NCBI RefSeq assembly: GCF_016785095.1
Contig: NZ_JAEKJB010000001.1
Span: 124,001 to 188,000, forward strand
Length of the DNA stretch: 64,000 nt
Direction of reading: 5' to 3'
From: Alloalcanivorax marinus
Lineage (GTDB): Bacteria > Pseudomonadota > Gammaproteobacteria > Pseudomonadales > Alcanivoracaceae
The notes beneath the pieces are model-generated. The model was not told where the DNA came from. It worked only from the letters and a program-made list of their open reading frames with translations, and did not search any database. Shown piece after piece: positions 24,710 through 32,454 of this stretch; the first letter of the stretch is position 1, and every line of letters starts with the position of its first letter. The position numbers and the translations under genes were made by a program.

Positions 24710-25237
24710 TTATTCGGGTACCACCCCACAGGCGGCACGGGCGCCACCACCGCCCAGCGGCTTCGGCTGATCGGCATAGTTATCGCCGCCGGCGTGAATC
24801 ATCAAGGCGCGGCCCTTGAGGTCGTCCAGGTCCGGGCGCGGAGCCAGCACCGGCAGGGTCGCCTTGCCATCGTCGTCCACATAAAGCGCCGGCAGATCAC
24901 CCAGATGCCCATCGCCCCAAGGGGTACCGTGGCGACCGGTCTCATCCGGATCGTAGTGACCACCCGCCGCCGCGGCCGCGGTCATCTCACCATTCTTCTT
25001 GGCCGGCTCGCAGGAGCCGTTTTGATGCAGATGGAACCCGTGAATACCTTCGTCCAGGCCCTCCAGTTGCGGTGTGAACACCAGGCCATACTCCGACTCG
25101 CTGACCGTGATCTGGCCTATACGGTCGCCGACGCCGTCTTCGTCCACGGCGTTCATGGGGATGGTGATCGCGGCCTGGGTGGCGCCAGCCAGAGAGGCGG
25201 CGATCAGACCCAGGGCGAAACGTTCGCGAATACGCAT
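24710..25237 (-). CDS. sodC: Superoxide dismutase [Cu-Zn], periplasmic
   Basis: 175 residues from ATG 25235-25237, with AGGAG upstream. A signal peptide ([22 protein letters not shown]) exports it to the periplasm, where it converts superoxide to hydrogen peroxide and oxygen. Copper and zinc ligands are visible in [35 protein letters not shown] and [26 protein letters not shown], including the conserved disulfide cysteines. It has its own terminator and is divergent from the subunit-III-like gene. Confidence 0.97.
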   Translation of the reverse strand: MRIRERFALGLIAASLAGATQAAITIPMNAVDEDGVGDRIGQITVSESEYGLVFTPQLEGLDEGIHGFHLHQNGSCEPAKKNGEMTAAAAAGGHYDPDETGRHGTPWGDGHLGDLPALYVDDDGKATLPVLAPRPDLDDLKGRALMIHAGGDNYADQPKPLGGGGARAACGVVPE

Positions 25238-25431
25238 TGCTTGCTCCTTGCCAGTGAATACGTTGCCCCCGTTTGTAACGCGGTGGTCATCCTCGTGCCA
25301 GGGCGTGGGCGGCGGGAAGCGCGGATTTTTGAGTTGTTTACGTTCCCGCCTCCCAACCCGCTTGTGAGCCGCCCGGGGGCCCCCTACTCTGACTCTTCCA
25401 GGGAACGACCGCCACCCATGCAGGAGGCCCC

Positions 25432-25497
25432 ATGGCCAAGCAGGCCCGTGGCGCGCGGCGCGGTGCCGCCCCCGACCCAGGCGGGGGGTGGTCATGA
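25432..25497 (+). CDS. Possible 21-residue leader peptide or small subunit
   Basis: [21 protein letters not shown] with AGGAGG four bases before its ATG. Its stop (TGA 25495-25497) overlaps the ATG of the next gene at 25494 (ATGATG), an arrangement typical of translational coupling. The peptide is basic and has no membrane helix. It may simply be a leader peptide. Evidence is positional only. Confidence 0.35.
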   Translation: MAKQARGARRGAAPDPGGGWS

Positions 25498-26147
25498 TGG
25501 CGCGCGCGCCGCACCGCAATACCATGATCGTCGCCCACGACGTGCCGGGGCTGCACCGGCTGTTCGATGGTGATCGTTTGCGCCTGGCGGTTTATCTGTT
25601 CGCCAGCACCGTGTTGTTCGCCTCCCTGCTGCTGGCGTTTCTGCTCCATCTACGTACTACCCCGTCGCTGTTCGCCGTCGCCTCACGCAGTCTGCATGCG
25701 GAACTCGCCGGTGCCGGCGGTCTGGCCCTTGCCGCCGGCGCCCTGGCACTGAGCGGCGCGGAGCGGGCGGTGCACCGACAACGCCTTGCCCGCGGCCTGG
25801 TTCTTACCGCTCTGCTGATGGGGCTGTTGTTTATCGCCTGCCGGGCTCTGGAAGGCTATATGGAATACCGTGCCGGGCTGCTGCCGATTCCCGGCCAACC
25901 GTTCGCCTACGAAGGTCCCCGCCCCCACCAGGCCCTGCAATTCTTCCACTTCCACCATTTGCTGGCCGCCCTGCACCTGCTGTTCATGGTGCCCGCGTTG
26001 CTGGCCCTGTTACCGGCCCTCGCCGCCCGGGCGAATCCGCAACGGGCGGCGACACGGGTGAAGCTGGCCGCCGGCTACTGGGCGCCGGTGATCCTTGCCT
26101 GGGCCGCCTGCTACCCCGCTTTCTATCTGCTCGACCCGGTATGGTGA
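25494..26147 (+). CDS. Cytochrome c oxidase subunit III-like (NorE-type) membrane protein
   Basis: About 217 residues from ATG 25494; a later ATG at 25521 ([14 protein letters not shown]) is an alternative start. Five hydrophobic segments are visible, near 28-48, 64-82, 93-110, 148-170 and 187-205. The family block [25 protein letters not shown] and the Glu in [13 protein letters not shown] match heme-copper oxidase subunit III relatives. No catalytic subunit I or II lies nearby, so it is an orphan accessory subunit; NorE-like proteins accompany nitric-oxide reductases elsewhere. Its 3' end overlaps the convergent gene by 25 bp. Confidence 0.75.
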   Translation: MMARAPHRNTMIVAHDVPGLHRLFDGDRLRLAVYLFASTVLFASLLLAFLLHLRTTPSLFAVASRSLHAELAGAGGLALAAGALALSGAERAVHRQRLARGLVLTALLMGLLFIACRALEGYMEYRAGLLPIPGQPFAYEGPRPHQALQFFHFHHLLAALHLLFMVPALLALLPALAARANPQRAATRVKLAAGYWAPVILAWAACYPAFYLLDPVW

Positions 26148-27772
26148 CGGGGCCCCAAAGGCCAGCGCGGCCGGAAACTATCCGGGTCGGCCGCGTGCCA
26201 CCAATCACCGTAGGGCGTGGCATCCGGATCATCGAGCAGGCTGCCCGGCTCCAGGAATGGATAAAGCCGGTCCAGGGTGACCAGCTCCGTCGCGCCGCGC
26301 CGCTGCAGCAGATGGCGCGGCAGTAGCTCCCCCGGGTGCTCGAGGCCGGCGGCGGCGATCAGCTCCGCCAGATGCTCCAGGGTGTGGCGGTGGAAATTGG
26401 CCACCCGGGGCGCCTTGTCCGCCACCACCAGGCCGCGCTGGCGGCTGGCGTTCTGGGTTGCCACCCCGGTCGGGCAGCGGTCATTGTGGCAGCTCTTGGT
26501 CTGCACGCAGCCCAGGCTGAGCATGAAGGCCCGCGCCGCGTTACACCAATCGGCGCCAAGCGCCAGGTTGGCGGCCAGGGTGTAGGCGCTGTAAACCTTG
26601 CCGCTGGCGGCCAGCCGTACCCGTGAACGCAGCCCGGTGCCCACCAGGGCGTTGCGCATCAACAGCAGCCCCTCCCGCAACGGCAGCCCGACATGGTCGG
26701 AGAACTCCTCCGGAGCGGCGCCCGTCCCCCCCTCAGCGCCATCCACCACGATGTAGTCCAGCACGATGCCGCTATCCAGCATCGCCTTGCAGAGGGCGAA
26801 GACTTCCCAGGGATGACCCACGCACAACTTCACGCCCACTGGCTTGCCGCCGGCGTCCTCGCGCAGGGAGGCGGCGAATTCGAGCAGTTCCCGGGGCGTG
26901 GAGAAAGCGCTGTGAAACGCCGGCGACCGGCAATCCTGGTTGAGAGGAATGCGGCGGGTCTCGGCGATCTCCGGGGTGATCTTGGCCGCCGGCAGCACGC
27001 CACCGTGGCCGGGCTTGGCACCCTGGCTGAGTTTGATCTCCAGCATGCGCACCTGATCCCGGGCCGCCTGCTCGCGGAACAGCGCCCGGTCAAAACGCCC
27101 GCGCTCATCCCGGCAGCCGAAATAACCGCTGCCGATTTCCCACACCAGATCACCGCCGTGGCGCAGATGGTACGGACTGATGGCGCCCTCGCCGGTATCC
27201 TGATAGAAACCACCCCGTCGAGCGCCCAGGTTAAGCGCCTCCACCGCCGGCGCGCTCAGTGAACCGAAACTCATCGCCGACACATTCAACAGCGAGGCGT
27301 CATAGGGGCGCGCGCATTGCTCCCCTCCCACGCGCACGCGAAAATCCGCGTCCGGCTTCGGACACGGCGCCATGGAGTGCGCCAGCACCTGAAACTCGGC
27401 GTCGTAGGCGTCCAGATCACTGCCAAAGGGTTTCACGTCCACCTGATCCTTGGCGCGCTCATAAATCAGCGAACGCTGGTCACGGTTATAGGGCCGCCCC
27501 TCCCGGTCGTTCTCAACGATGTACTGGCGCAAAAAAGGCCGCAGGAATTCGAAAAACCAGCGGAAATGCGCCAGCAACGGATAGTTGCGCAGTAGCGAAT
27601 GACGCGACTGAAACAAGTCCCACACACCACACAGAGCAAGCCCGCCAGTGCCGGCAAGCGCCACCCAGGCGAGCCCGGAACGGGGTGCCACCACTACCGC
27701 GGCGGCGGCCAGAAAAGCCAGTAACAACACCAGAATCAGCGGCCCGAAGCGGGCCGACCTGGAACCACTCAT
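26123..27772 (-). CDS. FMN-binding glutamate synthase family protein
   Basis: 549 residues from ATG 27770-27772 (AGGA upstream). Two N-terminal membrane segments (about 8-45) precede a GltB-type alpha/beta barrel. Recognisable parts are NVSAMSFGSLSAPAVEALNLGARRGGFYQDTGEG, LEIKLSQGAKPGHGGVLPAAKIT, VVDGAEGGTGAAPEEF and the cysteine cluster CVQTKSCHNDRCPTGVATQN, which in glutamate synthases binds a 3Fe-4S cluster. It lacks the glutaminase domain, so it is a stand-alone, membrane-anchored FMN domain. Its reaction is not established; electron transfer to an amination reaction is only a guess. Confidence 0.85.
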   Translation of the reverse strand: MSGSRSARFGPLILVLLLAFLAAAAVVVAPRSGLAWVALAGTGGLALCGVWDLFQSRHSLLRNYPLLAHFRWFFEFLRPFLRQYIVENDREGRPYNRDQRSLIYERAKDQVDVKPFGSDLDAYDAEFQVLAHSMAPCPKPDADFRVRVGGEQCARPYDASLLNVSAMSFGSLSAPAVEALNLGARRGGFYQDTGEGAISPYHLRHGGDLVWEIGSGYFGCRDERGRFDRALFREQAARDQVRMLEIKLSQGAKPGHGGVLPAAKITPEIAETRRIPLNQDCRSPAFHSAFSTPRELLEFAASLREDAGGKPVGVKLCVGHPWEVFALCKAMLDSGIVLDYIVVDGAEGGTGAAPEEFSDHVGLPLREGLLLMRNALVGTGLRSRVRLAASGKVYSAYTLAANLALGADWCNAARAFMLSLGCVQTKSCHNDRCPTGVATQNASRQRGLVVADKAPRVANFHRHTLEHLAELIAAAGLEHPGELLPRHLLQRRGATELVTLDRLYPFLEPGSLLDDPDATPYGDWWHAADPDSFRPRWPLGPRHHTGSSR

Positions 27773-27882
27773 GGATCGGTTTCCTTGGCAAATGGGGAAC
27801 GTCATCCAGCAGGTTAACGCAAAGCCACCCACCTGCCGTCTCGGGATTGTAAAAGCCTCTTAAAGCCCAGGCACCGGAACCG

Positions 27883-27900
27883 CCGCCCATGCATGGGCGG
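27883..27900. promoter_or_regulatory. 18-bp palindrome upstream of the ModE-like gene
   Basis: Perfect palindrome CCGCCCATGCATGGGCGG, 54 bp before the regulator start. It is a candidate operator but does not resemble ModE sites. Confidence 0.35.
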
Positions 27901-27953
27901 GACGCCCCAGGTCGATTACACTCTGCCCTCGACGAATGCGGTGGTGGAGATCC

Positions 27954-28304
27954 ATGGCGAGCAAAAAATACATCAAACTTCGCGCGCGGCTAATGCGCGA
28001 CGAGGAAATCGCCTTTGGCCCCGGCAAGGCGGATCTGCTGGCGGCCATCGACCGTACCGGCTCGATTTCCGCCGCCGCCCGGGACATGGGCATGAGCTAC
28101 CGGCGGGCCTGGTTGCTGGTGGATACCATGAACCGCTGCTTCCGCTCACCGCTGGTGGATTCCGCCCCCGGCGGCAAACACGGTGGCGGCGCCCGCCTTA
28201 CCGATACCGGCCGCCGCGTGCGCCAGCGTTACCTGGAAATGGAAGCCGCCCTGCGCGCGCTCGCCGACGAGTTCGAAAAGGATCTGAACAAAGACCTGCG
28301 CTGA
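27954..28304 (+). CDS. ModE N-terminal-type winged-HTH regulator
   Basis: 116 residues from ATG 27954 with GGAG five bases upstream. It aligns by eye with the DNA-binding half of ModE: DLLAAIDRTGSISAAARDMGMSYRRAWLLVDTMNRCF then SPLVDSAPGGKHGGGARLTDTGRRVRQRY. The C-terminal molybdate-binding TOBE/MOP domains of full ModE are absent, so it may sense metal indirectly or not at all. It lies directly upstream of a TonB-dependent receptor, with a ModE-like operator between the two genes. I infer that it controls that operon. Confidence 0.85.
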   Translation: MASKKYIKLRARLMRDEEIAFGPGKADLLAAIDRTGSISAAARDMGMSYRRAWLLVDTMNRCFRSPLVDSAPGGKHGGGARLTDTGRRVRQRYLEMEAALRALADEFEKDLNKDLR

Positions 28305-28340
28305 TCACGCCTGGCAAGGCGGTTGCCCTCGCCGACCTCT

Positions 28341-28366
28341 TCGCTATATCCTGCTGTGCATAACGA
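28341..28366 (+). promoter_or_regulatory. ModE-like operator before the TonB-dependent receptor
   Basis: TCGCTATAT-N7-TGCATAACGA. From memory, the E. coli modA operator is CGTTATAT-N7-TACATAACG; the spacing is the same and only two bases of the core differ. It lies 17-42 bp before the receptor ATG, where binding would block or adjust transcription. Motif match only. Confidence 0.6.
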
Positions 28367-28382
28367 ATAACCGAGAGCTTCC

Positions 28383-30419
28383 ATGAAAAAACCGAATCCG
28401 CCGGCGGCCTTTCTGTGTCTGCCGCTGGCCTTGCTGTGTGCCGCCCCCCGGGCCGATGAACATCCTTCCCGTTTTGAACTGGGCGTCCTGGAACCGGTGG
28501 TCGTCGACGGCTCCCAGGCCGACTTCTCCGACGCCACCACCGAGGAAACCGTCAGTGCCGACGACATGGCGCGCTTCGACCGCACCGACGTCTCCCAGGC
28601 GCTGGAGCTGTTGCCCGGCGTCAACACCGTGATGATGGGCGGCCGCAGCGAGCGGCTGATCAATGTGCGCGGTTTCGATTCCCGCCAGGTGCCGCTATTC
28701 ATCGATGGTATTCCGGTGTACGTGCCCTATGACGGCAACATCGATCTGTCCCGCCTGACCACCTACGACGTGGCGGAAATATCGGTGAGCAAGGGCTACA
28801 CCTCGCTGCTGGCCGGCCCCAACACCCTGGGCGGCGCCATTAACGTGGTCGGCCGCCGGCCGCGCCTGGGCACCGAGGCGGAAGCCGGCTACGGCATGAG
28901 CTTCGACGATCGTTTCTCCCGCAATGCCTGGGACAGCTATGCCAACGTCGGCACCAACCAGGGGCGCTGGTACGCCCAGGTGGGCGGCTCGATCCGCGAT
29001 CAGGATTATTTCCCGCTGGCCGGTGACTTCGACCCCACCGCCAACGAGGACGGCGGCCGCCGGGAGAATTCGCAGTACACCGACCGCAAACTGTCACTGC
29101 GCCTGGGCTTTACCCCCAACGCCTCCGACGAATACGTATTCAGCTACTACAAGCAGGACGGCGAGAAGCAGACCCCGCCCTACGCCGGCGACGACCCCAA
29201 CACCCGGGTGCGTTTCTGGCAGTGGCCCTGGTACGACAAGGAAAGCTTCTACTTCAATTCCAGGACCCGGCTGCATGAGCATCTGCAGGCCAAACTACGG
29301 CTCTATTACGATAGCTTCGAGAACTCACTGCGCTCCTACGACGACGCCACTTACAGCACCATGAACCGGCCCTACGCCTTCGACAGCACCTACGACGATT
29401 ACTCCTGGGGCGGCAGCGTGGAGCTGGCCACCGATCTTTTCGAGCGGCACGACCTGCGCCTGGCCGCGCACTACAAAACCGATGTGCACCGGGAGGTGGG
29501 CGACATCGGTGACCCGGAGCAACGCTTCGAGGACCGCACCGTGTCGGTGGGCGTGGAGGATCGCTACGCGGCCACCGAACGGCTGACGCTGCTGGCCGGC
29601 GTCAGCTATGACCGGCTGCGCGGCGAGCAGGCGGACAATCTGGTCAACGGCGCCATCGAGCCGTTCGACCTGGCCTCCACCTCGGCGGTCAACCTGCAGG
29701 CCGGCGCGCTCTATGCCTTCAATGATCGGCTCAAGGGCCGCCTGATCGCCTCCAAACGCAGTCGCTACCCGACCATCAAGGACCGATATTCATTCCGCAT
29801 GGGGTCCGCCCTGCCGAACCCGGATCTGGACGCGGAAACCAGCACCGGCGTGGAAGCCGGGCTGGCCGGCGATGCCCTGGTCGGCGCCGATACCCGGCTG
29901 CACTGGGGCGCAGCCGTGTTCCGCAATGAAATCGACGACAGCATCGAAAGCATCGCCATCGACAACGGCCTGTGCACCTCTCCGCCCTGTTCGCAACTAC
30001 GGAACGTGGCGGAGTCGGTCCTGCAGGGCGCCGAAGCGGAGCTGACCCTGAACATCGGCAGCGCCTGGCAATACCACCTGAACTACACCTACCTGGACCG
30101 GGACAATAAGTCCGACCCGGAGGTGCGGGCATTGGACACTCCGCGCCACAGCGGCTTCACCTACCTGAGCTGGTTTCTCGGCGACACCTGGACGCTCACC
30201 GCCAGTGCCCGCGCCGACAGCGGACGCTACAACGACAGCGACGGTACGCGGCAAACCGCGGGCTTCGTCACCACCGGCCTCAAAGCCGCCTGGCGGCCGC
30301 TGCCGCAATGGAGGGTGGAAGCCGGCGTGGACAACCTGGGCGACAAACTCTACGCCTACGACGAGGGTTACTACGAGCCGGGCCGCACTTACTTCACCAA
30401 GGTGCGCTGGCGCTACTGA
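28383..30419 (+). CDS. TonB-dependent outer-membrane receptor
   Basis: 678 residues. A signal peptide spans about 1-25. The plug domain (about 50-160) includes ALELLPGVNTVMMGGRSERLINVRGFD, VPLFIDGIPVYVPYDGN and VSKGYTSLLAGPNTLGGAINVVGRRP. A 22-strand-type barrel follows and ends in the aromatic KVRWRY. A short C-terminal Cys pair (LCTSPPC) lies in a late loop. It imports a scarce ligand using ExbB/ExbD/TonB energy. The preceding ModE-like regulator and operator suggest molybdate, tungstate or a chelate of them; no Fur-like site was seen. It is co-directional with the next two genes, spaced by 23 bp. Confidence 0.93.
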   Translation: MKKPNPPAAFLCLPLALLCAAPRADEHPSRFELGVLEPVVVDGSQADFSDATTEETVSADDMARFDRTDVSQALELLPGVNTVMMGGRSERLINVRGFDSRQVPLFIDGIPVYVPYDGNIDLSRLTTYDVAEISVSKGYTSLLAGPNTLGGAINVVGRRPRLGTEAEAGYGMSFDDRFSRNAWDSYANVGTNQGRWYAQVGGSIRDQDYFPLAGDFDPTANEDGGRRENSQYTDRKLSLRLGFTPNASDEYVFSYYKQDGEKQTPPYAGDDPNTRVRFWQWPWYDKESFYFNSRTRLHEHLQAKLRLYYDSFENSLRSYDDATYSTMNRPYAFDSTYDDYSWGGSVELATDLFERHDLRLAAHYKTDVHREVGDIGDPEQRFEDRTVSVGVEDRYAATERLTLLAGVSYDRLRGEQADNLVNGAIEPFDLASTSAVNLQAGALYAFNDRLKGRLIASKRSRYPTIKDRYSFRMGSALPNPDLDAETSTGVEAGLAGDALVGADTRLHWGAAVFRNEIDDSIESIAIDNGLCTSPPCSQLRNVAESVLQGAEAELTLNIGSAWQYHLNYTYLDRDNKSDPEVRALDTPRHSGFTYLSWFLGDTWTLTASARADSGRYNDSDGTRQTAGFVTTGLKAAWRPLPQWRVEAGVDNLGDKLYAYDEGYYEPGRTYFTKVRWRY

Positions 30420-30442
30420 TGGCCGGCCTTCAGGAGATCGGA

Positions 30443-30964
30443 ATGAAAGTATTACTGGCTCTGGCGCTACTGCCTCTGCCCCTGGCCGCCCTGGCCCAGG
30501 CGGAGAACAGTGGTTGTGAAACCTATGCTGCCCCGGAGCAGGCGGTGGTCGAACGGTTCGCCGCTGCGTCCCTGCCGGCCCCGACCGGCGGGGAGGACGG
30601 CACCCCGGCGCGCCTGGACACCGGTACCGCCTACCAGGTGACACTGCTGCCACAGGCGCGGGTCCGGTTCGTCGCCGAGCCTGGCCGCCACACCCTGGCG
30701 GCCGGCGCCTACGCCACCACGCTGGTGTTCCATACCGACCAGGCCGGCCCCTATCGCGCCTATATCGACGACGCCAGCTGGGTGGACCTGGTGGACGAAA
30801 ACGGCAAGCGGGTACCCTCGGAGGACTTCGGAGGCCGCCATGACTGCCGTCCGTTGCGCAAATTCGTGGCCTACAGCCTGGAGGCGGACCACGACTATGT
30901 GCTGCAACTGAGCGGCGGTACACGGCAGCGGATACGGGTGCTGGTGCAACCGGTCCCTCGTTGA
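30443..30964 (+). CDS. Periplasmic protein of unknown function, TonB-receptor operon
   Basis: 173 residues from ATG 30443 behind AGGAGATC. It has a cleavable signal peptide (MKVLLALALLPLPLAALAQA) and a mature part with beta-rich character (TAYQVTLLPQARVRFVAEPG, AYATTLVFHTDQAGPYRAYIDDASWVDLVDENGK). Two cysteines (CETYAAP and HDCRPLRKF) may pair. No family is recognised. Its stop overlaps the start of the di-heme gene by one base (TGATG), so the products are probably made together. A role in ligand handling after uptake is an inference from context. Confidence 0.75.
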   Translation: MKVLLALALLPLPLAALAQAENSGCETYAAPEQAVVERFAAASLPAPTGGEDGTPARLDTGTAYQVTLLPQARVRFVAEPGRHTLAAGAYATTLVFHTDQAGPYRAYIDDASWVDLVDENGKRVPSEDFGGRHDCRPLRKFVAYSLEADHDYVLQLSGGTRQRIRVLVQPVPR

Positions 30965-32232
30965 TGCGCCCTCGATCGATCCGATGCGCGCCGTTGCTCA
31001 CCGGCACGCTGATCGGCTTGCTGACCGGGCCGGCGGGCGCCGAGCCACCGCCGGACCCGCGCCGGGGGGAGGCGTTCTTCAACACCGCCTTCGTGGCGGC
31101 GCCCTCCCCGGCCACCCTGCGCGATGGTCTCGGCCCGCTGTTCAACGCCGCCGCCTGCGACCAGTGCCACAGCCGGCGCGGCCGGCGCGCGCGGCCCGGC
31201 GATGGCGAGCCCTTGCCCAACGCGCTGGTGGTACAGCTTAGCCAGCGCCGGCCCGGTGGCGGCTGGGCACCCCACACCGCCTACGGCACCACCTTCAATC
31301 CCCTGGCGGTGGCCGGCGTGCCCGCCGAAGGCCGGGTCATCGTCCATTGGCGCACGGAACAGGGCCGCTACGCCGACGGAAAAAACTGGCGCCGGCAAGC
31401 GCCGGACTATGAATTCCAGGCACTCAGCCACGGCCCCCTGGGCCCGGAGGCGGCGTTCTCCGTGCGTGGCGCCGCCGCCCTGGACGGCGTGGGTGCCCTG
31501 GCGCGGATTCCGGCGGCGGTGGTGCTGGCCCGGGCCGACGCCGAGGATCGGGACGGCGATGGTATCCGCGGCCGGCCCAACTGGATTGTCGAGGACGGCG
31601 AACCACGCCTGGGGCGTTTCGGCTGGAAGGCCAATCACCCGGATCTGGAAAGCCAGATCGCCGCCGCCCTGATCAATGAGCAGGGCATCAGTACCTCGCG
31701 GCGCCCGGAATCGGGCTGCGCGCCGCCACAGAAGCGCTGCCAGGCGGCGCCGAACGGCGGCGAGCCGGAGATGGCCGACGACGATCTGGCCGCCCTGGTG
31801 GCGTTCGTGGCCGGGTTGGCGCCGCCGGCGCCGGTAGCCGGCCATGACCCGGCCGGCCACGGCGCCGCCCTGTTCCGGGCACTGGGCTGCGCCGCCTGCC
31901 ATCAACCGTCCATCGAATGGCGGGAACAAGGACAGCCGGTACGGCTGGCACCGTACACGGACTTGCTGCTGCACGATCTGGGCGAGGGGTTGGCCGACCA
32001 TCGACCGGACCAGCACGCCGGTGGCCGGGAATGGCGCACGACGCCGCTGTGGGGGCTGGGGCGGGCGCGACGCGCCGGGCTGCCGGCGTGCTATCTGCAC
32101 GACTGCCGGGCGCGCCCCCTGGAGGAGGCGATTCTCTGGCACGGCGGCGAGGCCGCCGCCAGCCGGGACGCCTTCACCACCCTGCCCGCCCCACGCCGGC
32201 GGACGCTGCTGGATTTCCTGGAAGGCCTTTGA
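30964..32232 (+). CDS. Di-heme oxidoreductase / thiol oxidoreductase family (DUF1111)
   Basis: 422 residues from ATG 30964; a TTG at 30961 is possible but overlaps the upstream stop. Signal peptide about 1-27. Two c-type heme sites are visible: CDQCH (Cys65, Cys68, His69) and CAACH (Cys309, Cys312, His313). The arrangement matches the di-heme cytochrome c peroxidase-like DUF1111 family, including YEFQALSHGPLGPEAAFSVR and GRFGWKANHPDLESQIAAA. Periplasmic. Its exact reaction is unknown. Its place behind a TonB receptor suggests redox handling of an imported metal or chelate, as seen with related iron-linked operons. Confidence 0.88.
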   Translation: MRPRSIRCAPLLTGTLIGLLTGPAGAEPPPDPRRGEAFFNTAFVAAPSPATLRDGLGPLFNAAACDQCHSRRGRRARPGDGEPLPNALVVQLSQRRPGGGWAPHTAYGTTFNPLAVAGVPAEGRVIVHWRTEQGRYADGKNWRRQAPDYEFQALSHGPLGPEAAFSVRGAAALDGVGALARIPAAVVLARADAEDRDGDGIRGRPNWIVEDGEPRLGRFGWKANHPDLESQIAAALINEQGISTSRRPESGCAPPQKRCQAAPNGGEPEMADDDLAALVAFVAGLAPPAPVAGHDPAGHGAALFRALGCAACHQPSIEWREQGQPVRLAPYTDLLLHDLGEGLADHRPDQHAGGREWRTTPLWGLGRARRAGLPACYLHDCRARPLEEAILWHGGEAAASRDAFTTLPAPRRRTLLDFLEGL

Positions 32233-32246
32233 TTGGTCGCCCCCAT

Positions 32247-32298
32247 AGCAGCTCCGTAGGAGCCCTGTAGGAAGCAGCTCCGTAGGAGCCCTGTAGGA
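32247..32298 (+). repeat. Perfect 26-bp tandem duplication
   Basis: Two identical 26-bp units beginning AGCAGCTCCGTAGGAGCC, at 32247-32272 and 32273-32298. Each carries the GTAGGAG core of the REP-like family, so the duplication probably arose by slippage or recombination in a REP element. Confidence 0.85.
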
Positions 32299-32373
32299 GC
32301 GACTTCAGTCGCGATGGCGAGGCACTCTGCCGCTGATCGCGACTGATGCGGAGCGCCGCCCGGTCGCTCCTAC
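32293..32373. repeat. REP-like element pair
   Basis: The halves are 32293-32315 (GTAGGAGCGACTTCAGTCGC plus GAT) and the longer inverse variant at 32336-32373 (ATCGCGACTGATGCGG..., ending CGCTCCTAC). They lie between the convergent di-heme gene and rmuC. Confidence 0.8.
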
Positions 32374-32384
32374 AGCCGCTACGG

Positions 32385-32430
32385 AGCGTCCCGGTGTGGT
32401 CCCCCTTCGGGGACGCGGCCCCGCTGGAGG
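32385..32430. repeat. Copy of the CGGTGTGGTCCCCCTTC repeat modules
   Basis: CGGTGTGGTCCCCCTTC (32392-32408) joined to GACGCGGCCCCGCTGGAG (32412-32429). Both modules recur next to the rne terminator (51769-51808), and one of them at 57848-57867. Confidence 0.7.
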
Positions 32431-32454
32431 CGCCGGCCCGCGTTTCCCAATCCG

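Noticed and set aside
28320..28382. Fur box before the TonB-dependent receptor
   Set aside because: No GATAATGATAATCATTATC-like sequence was found; the symmetric site there fits ModE much better.
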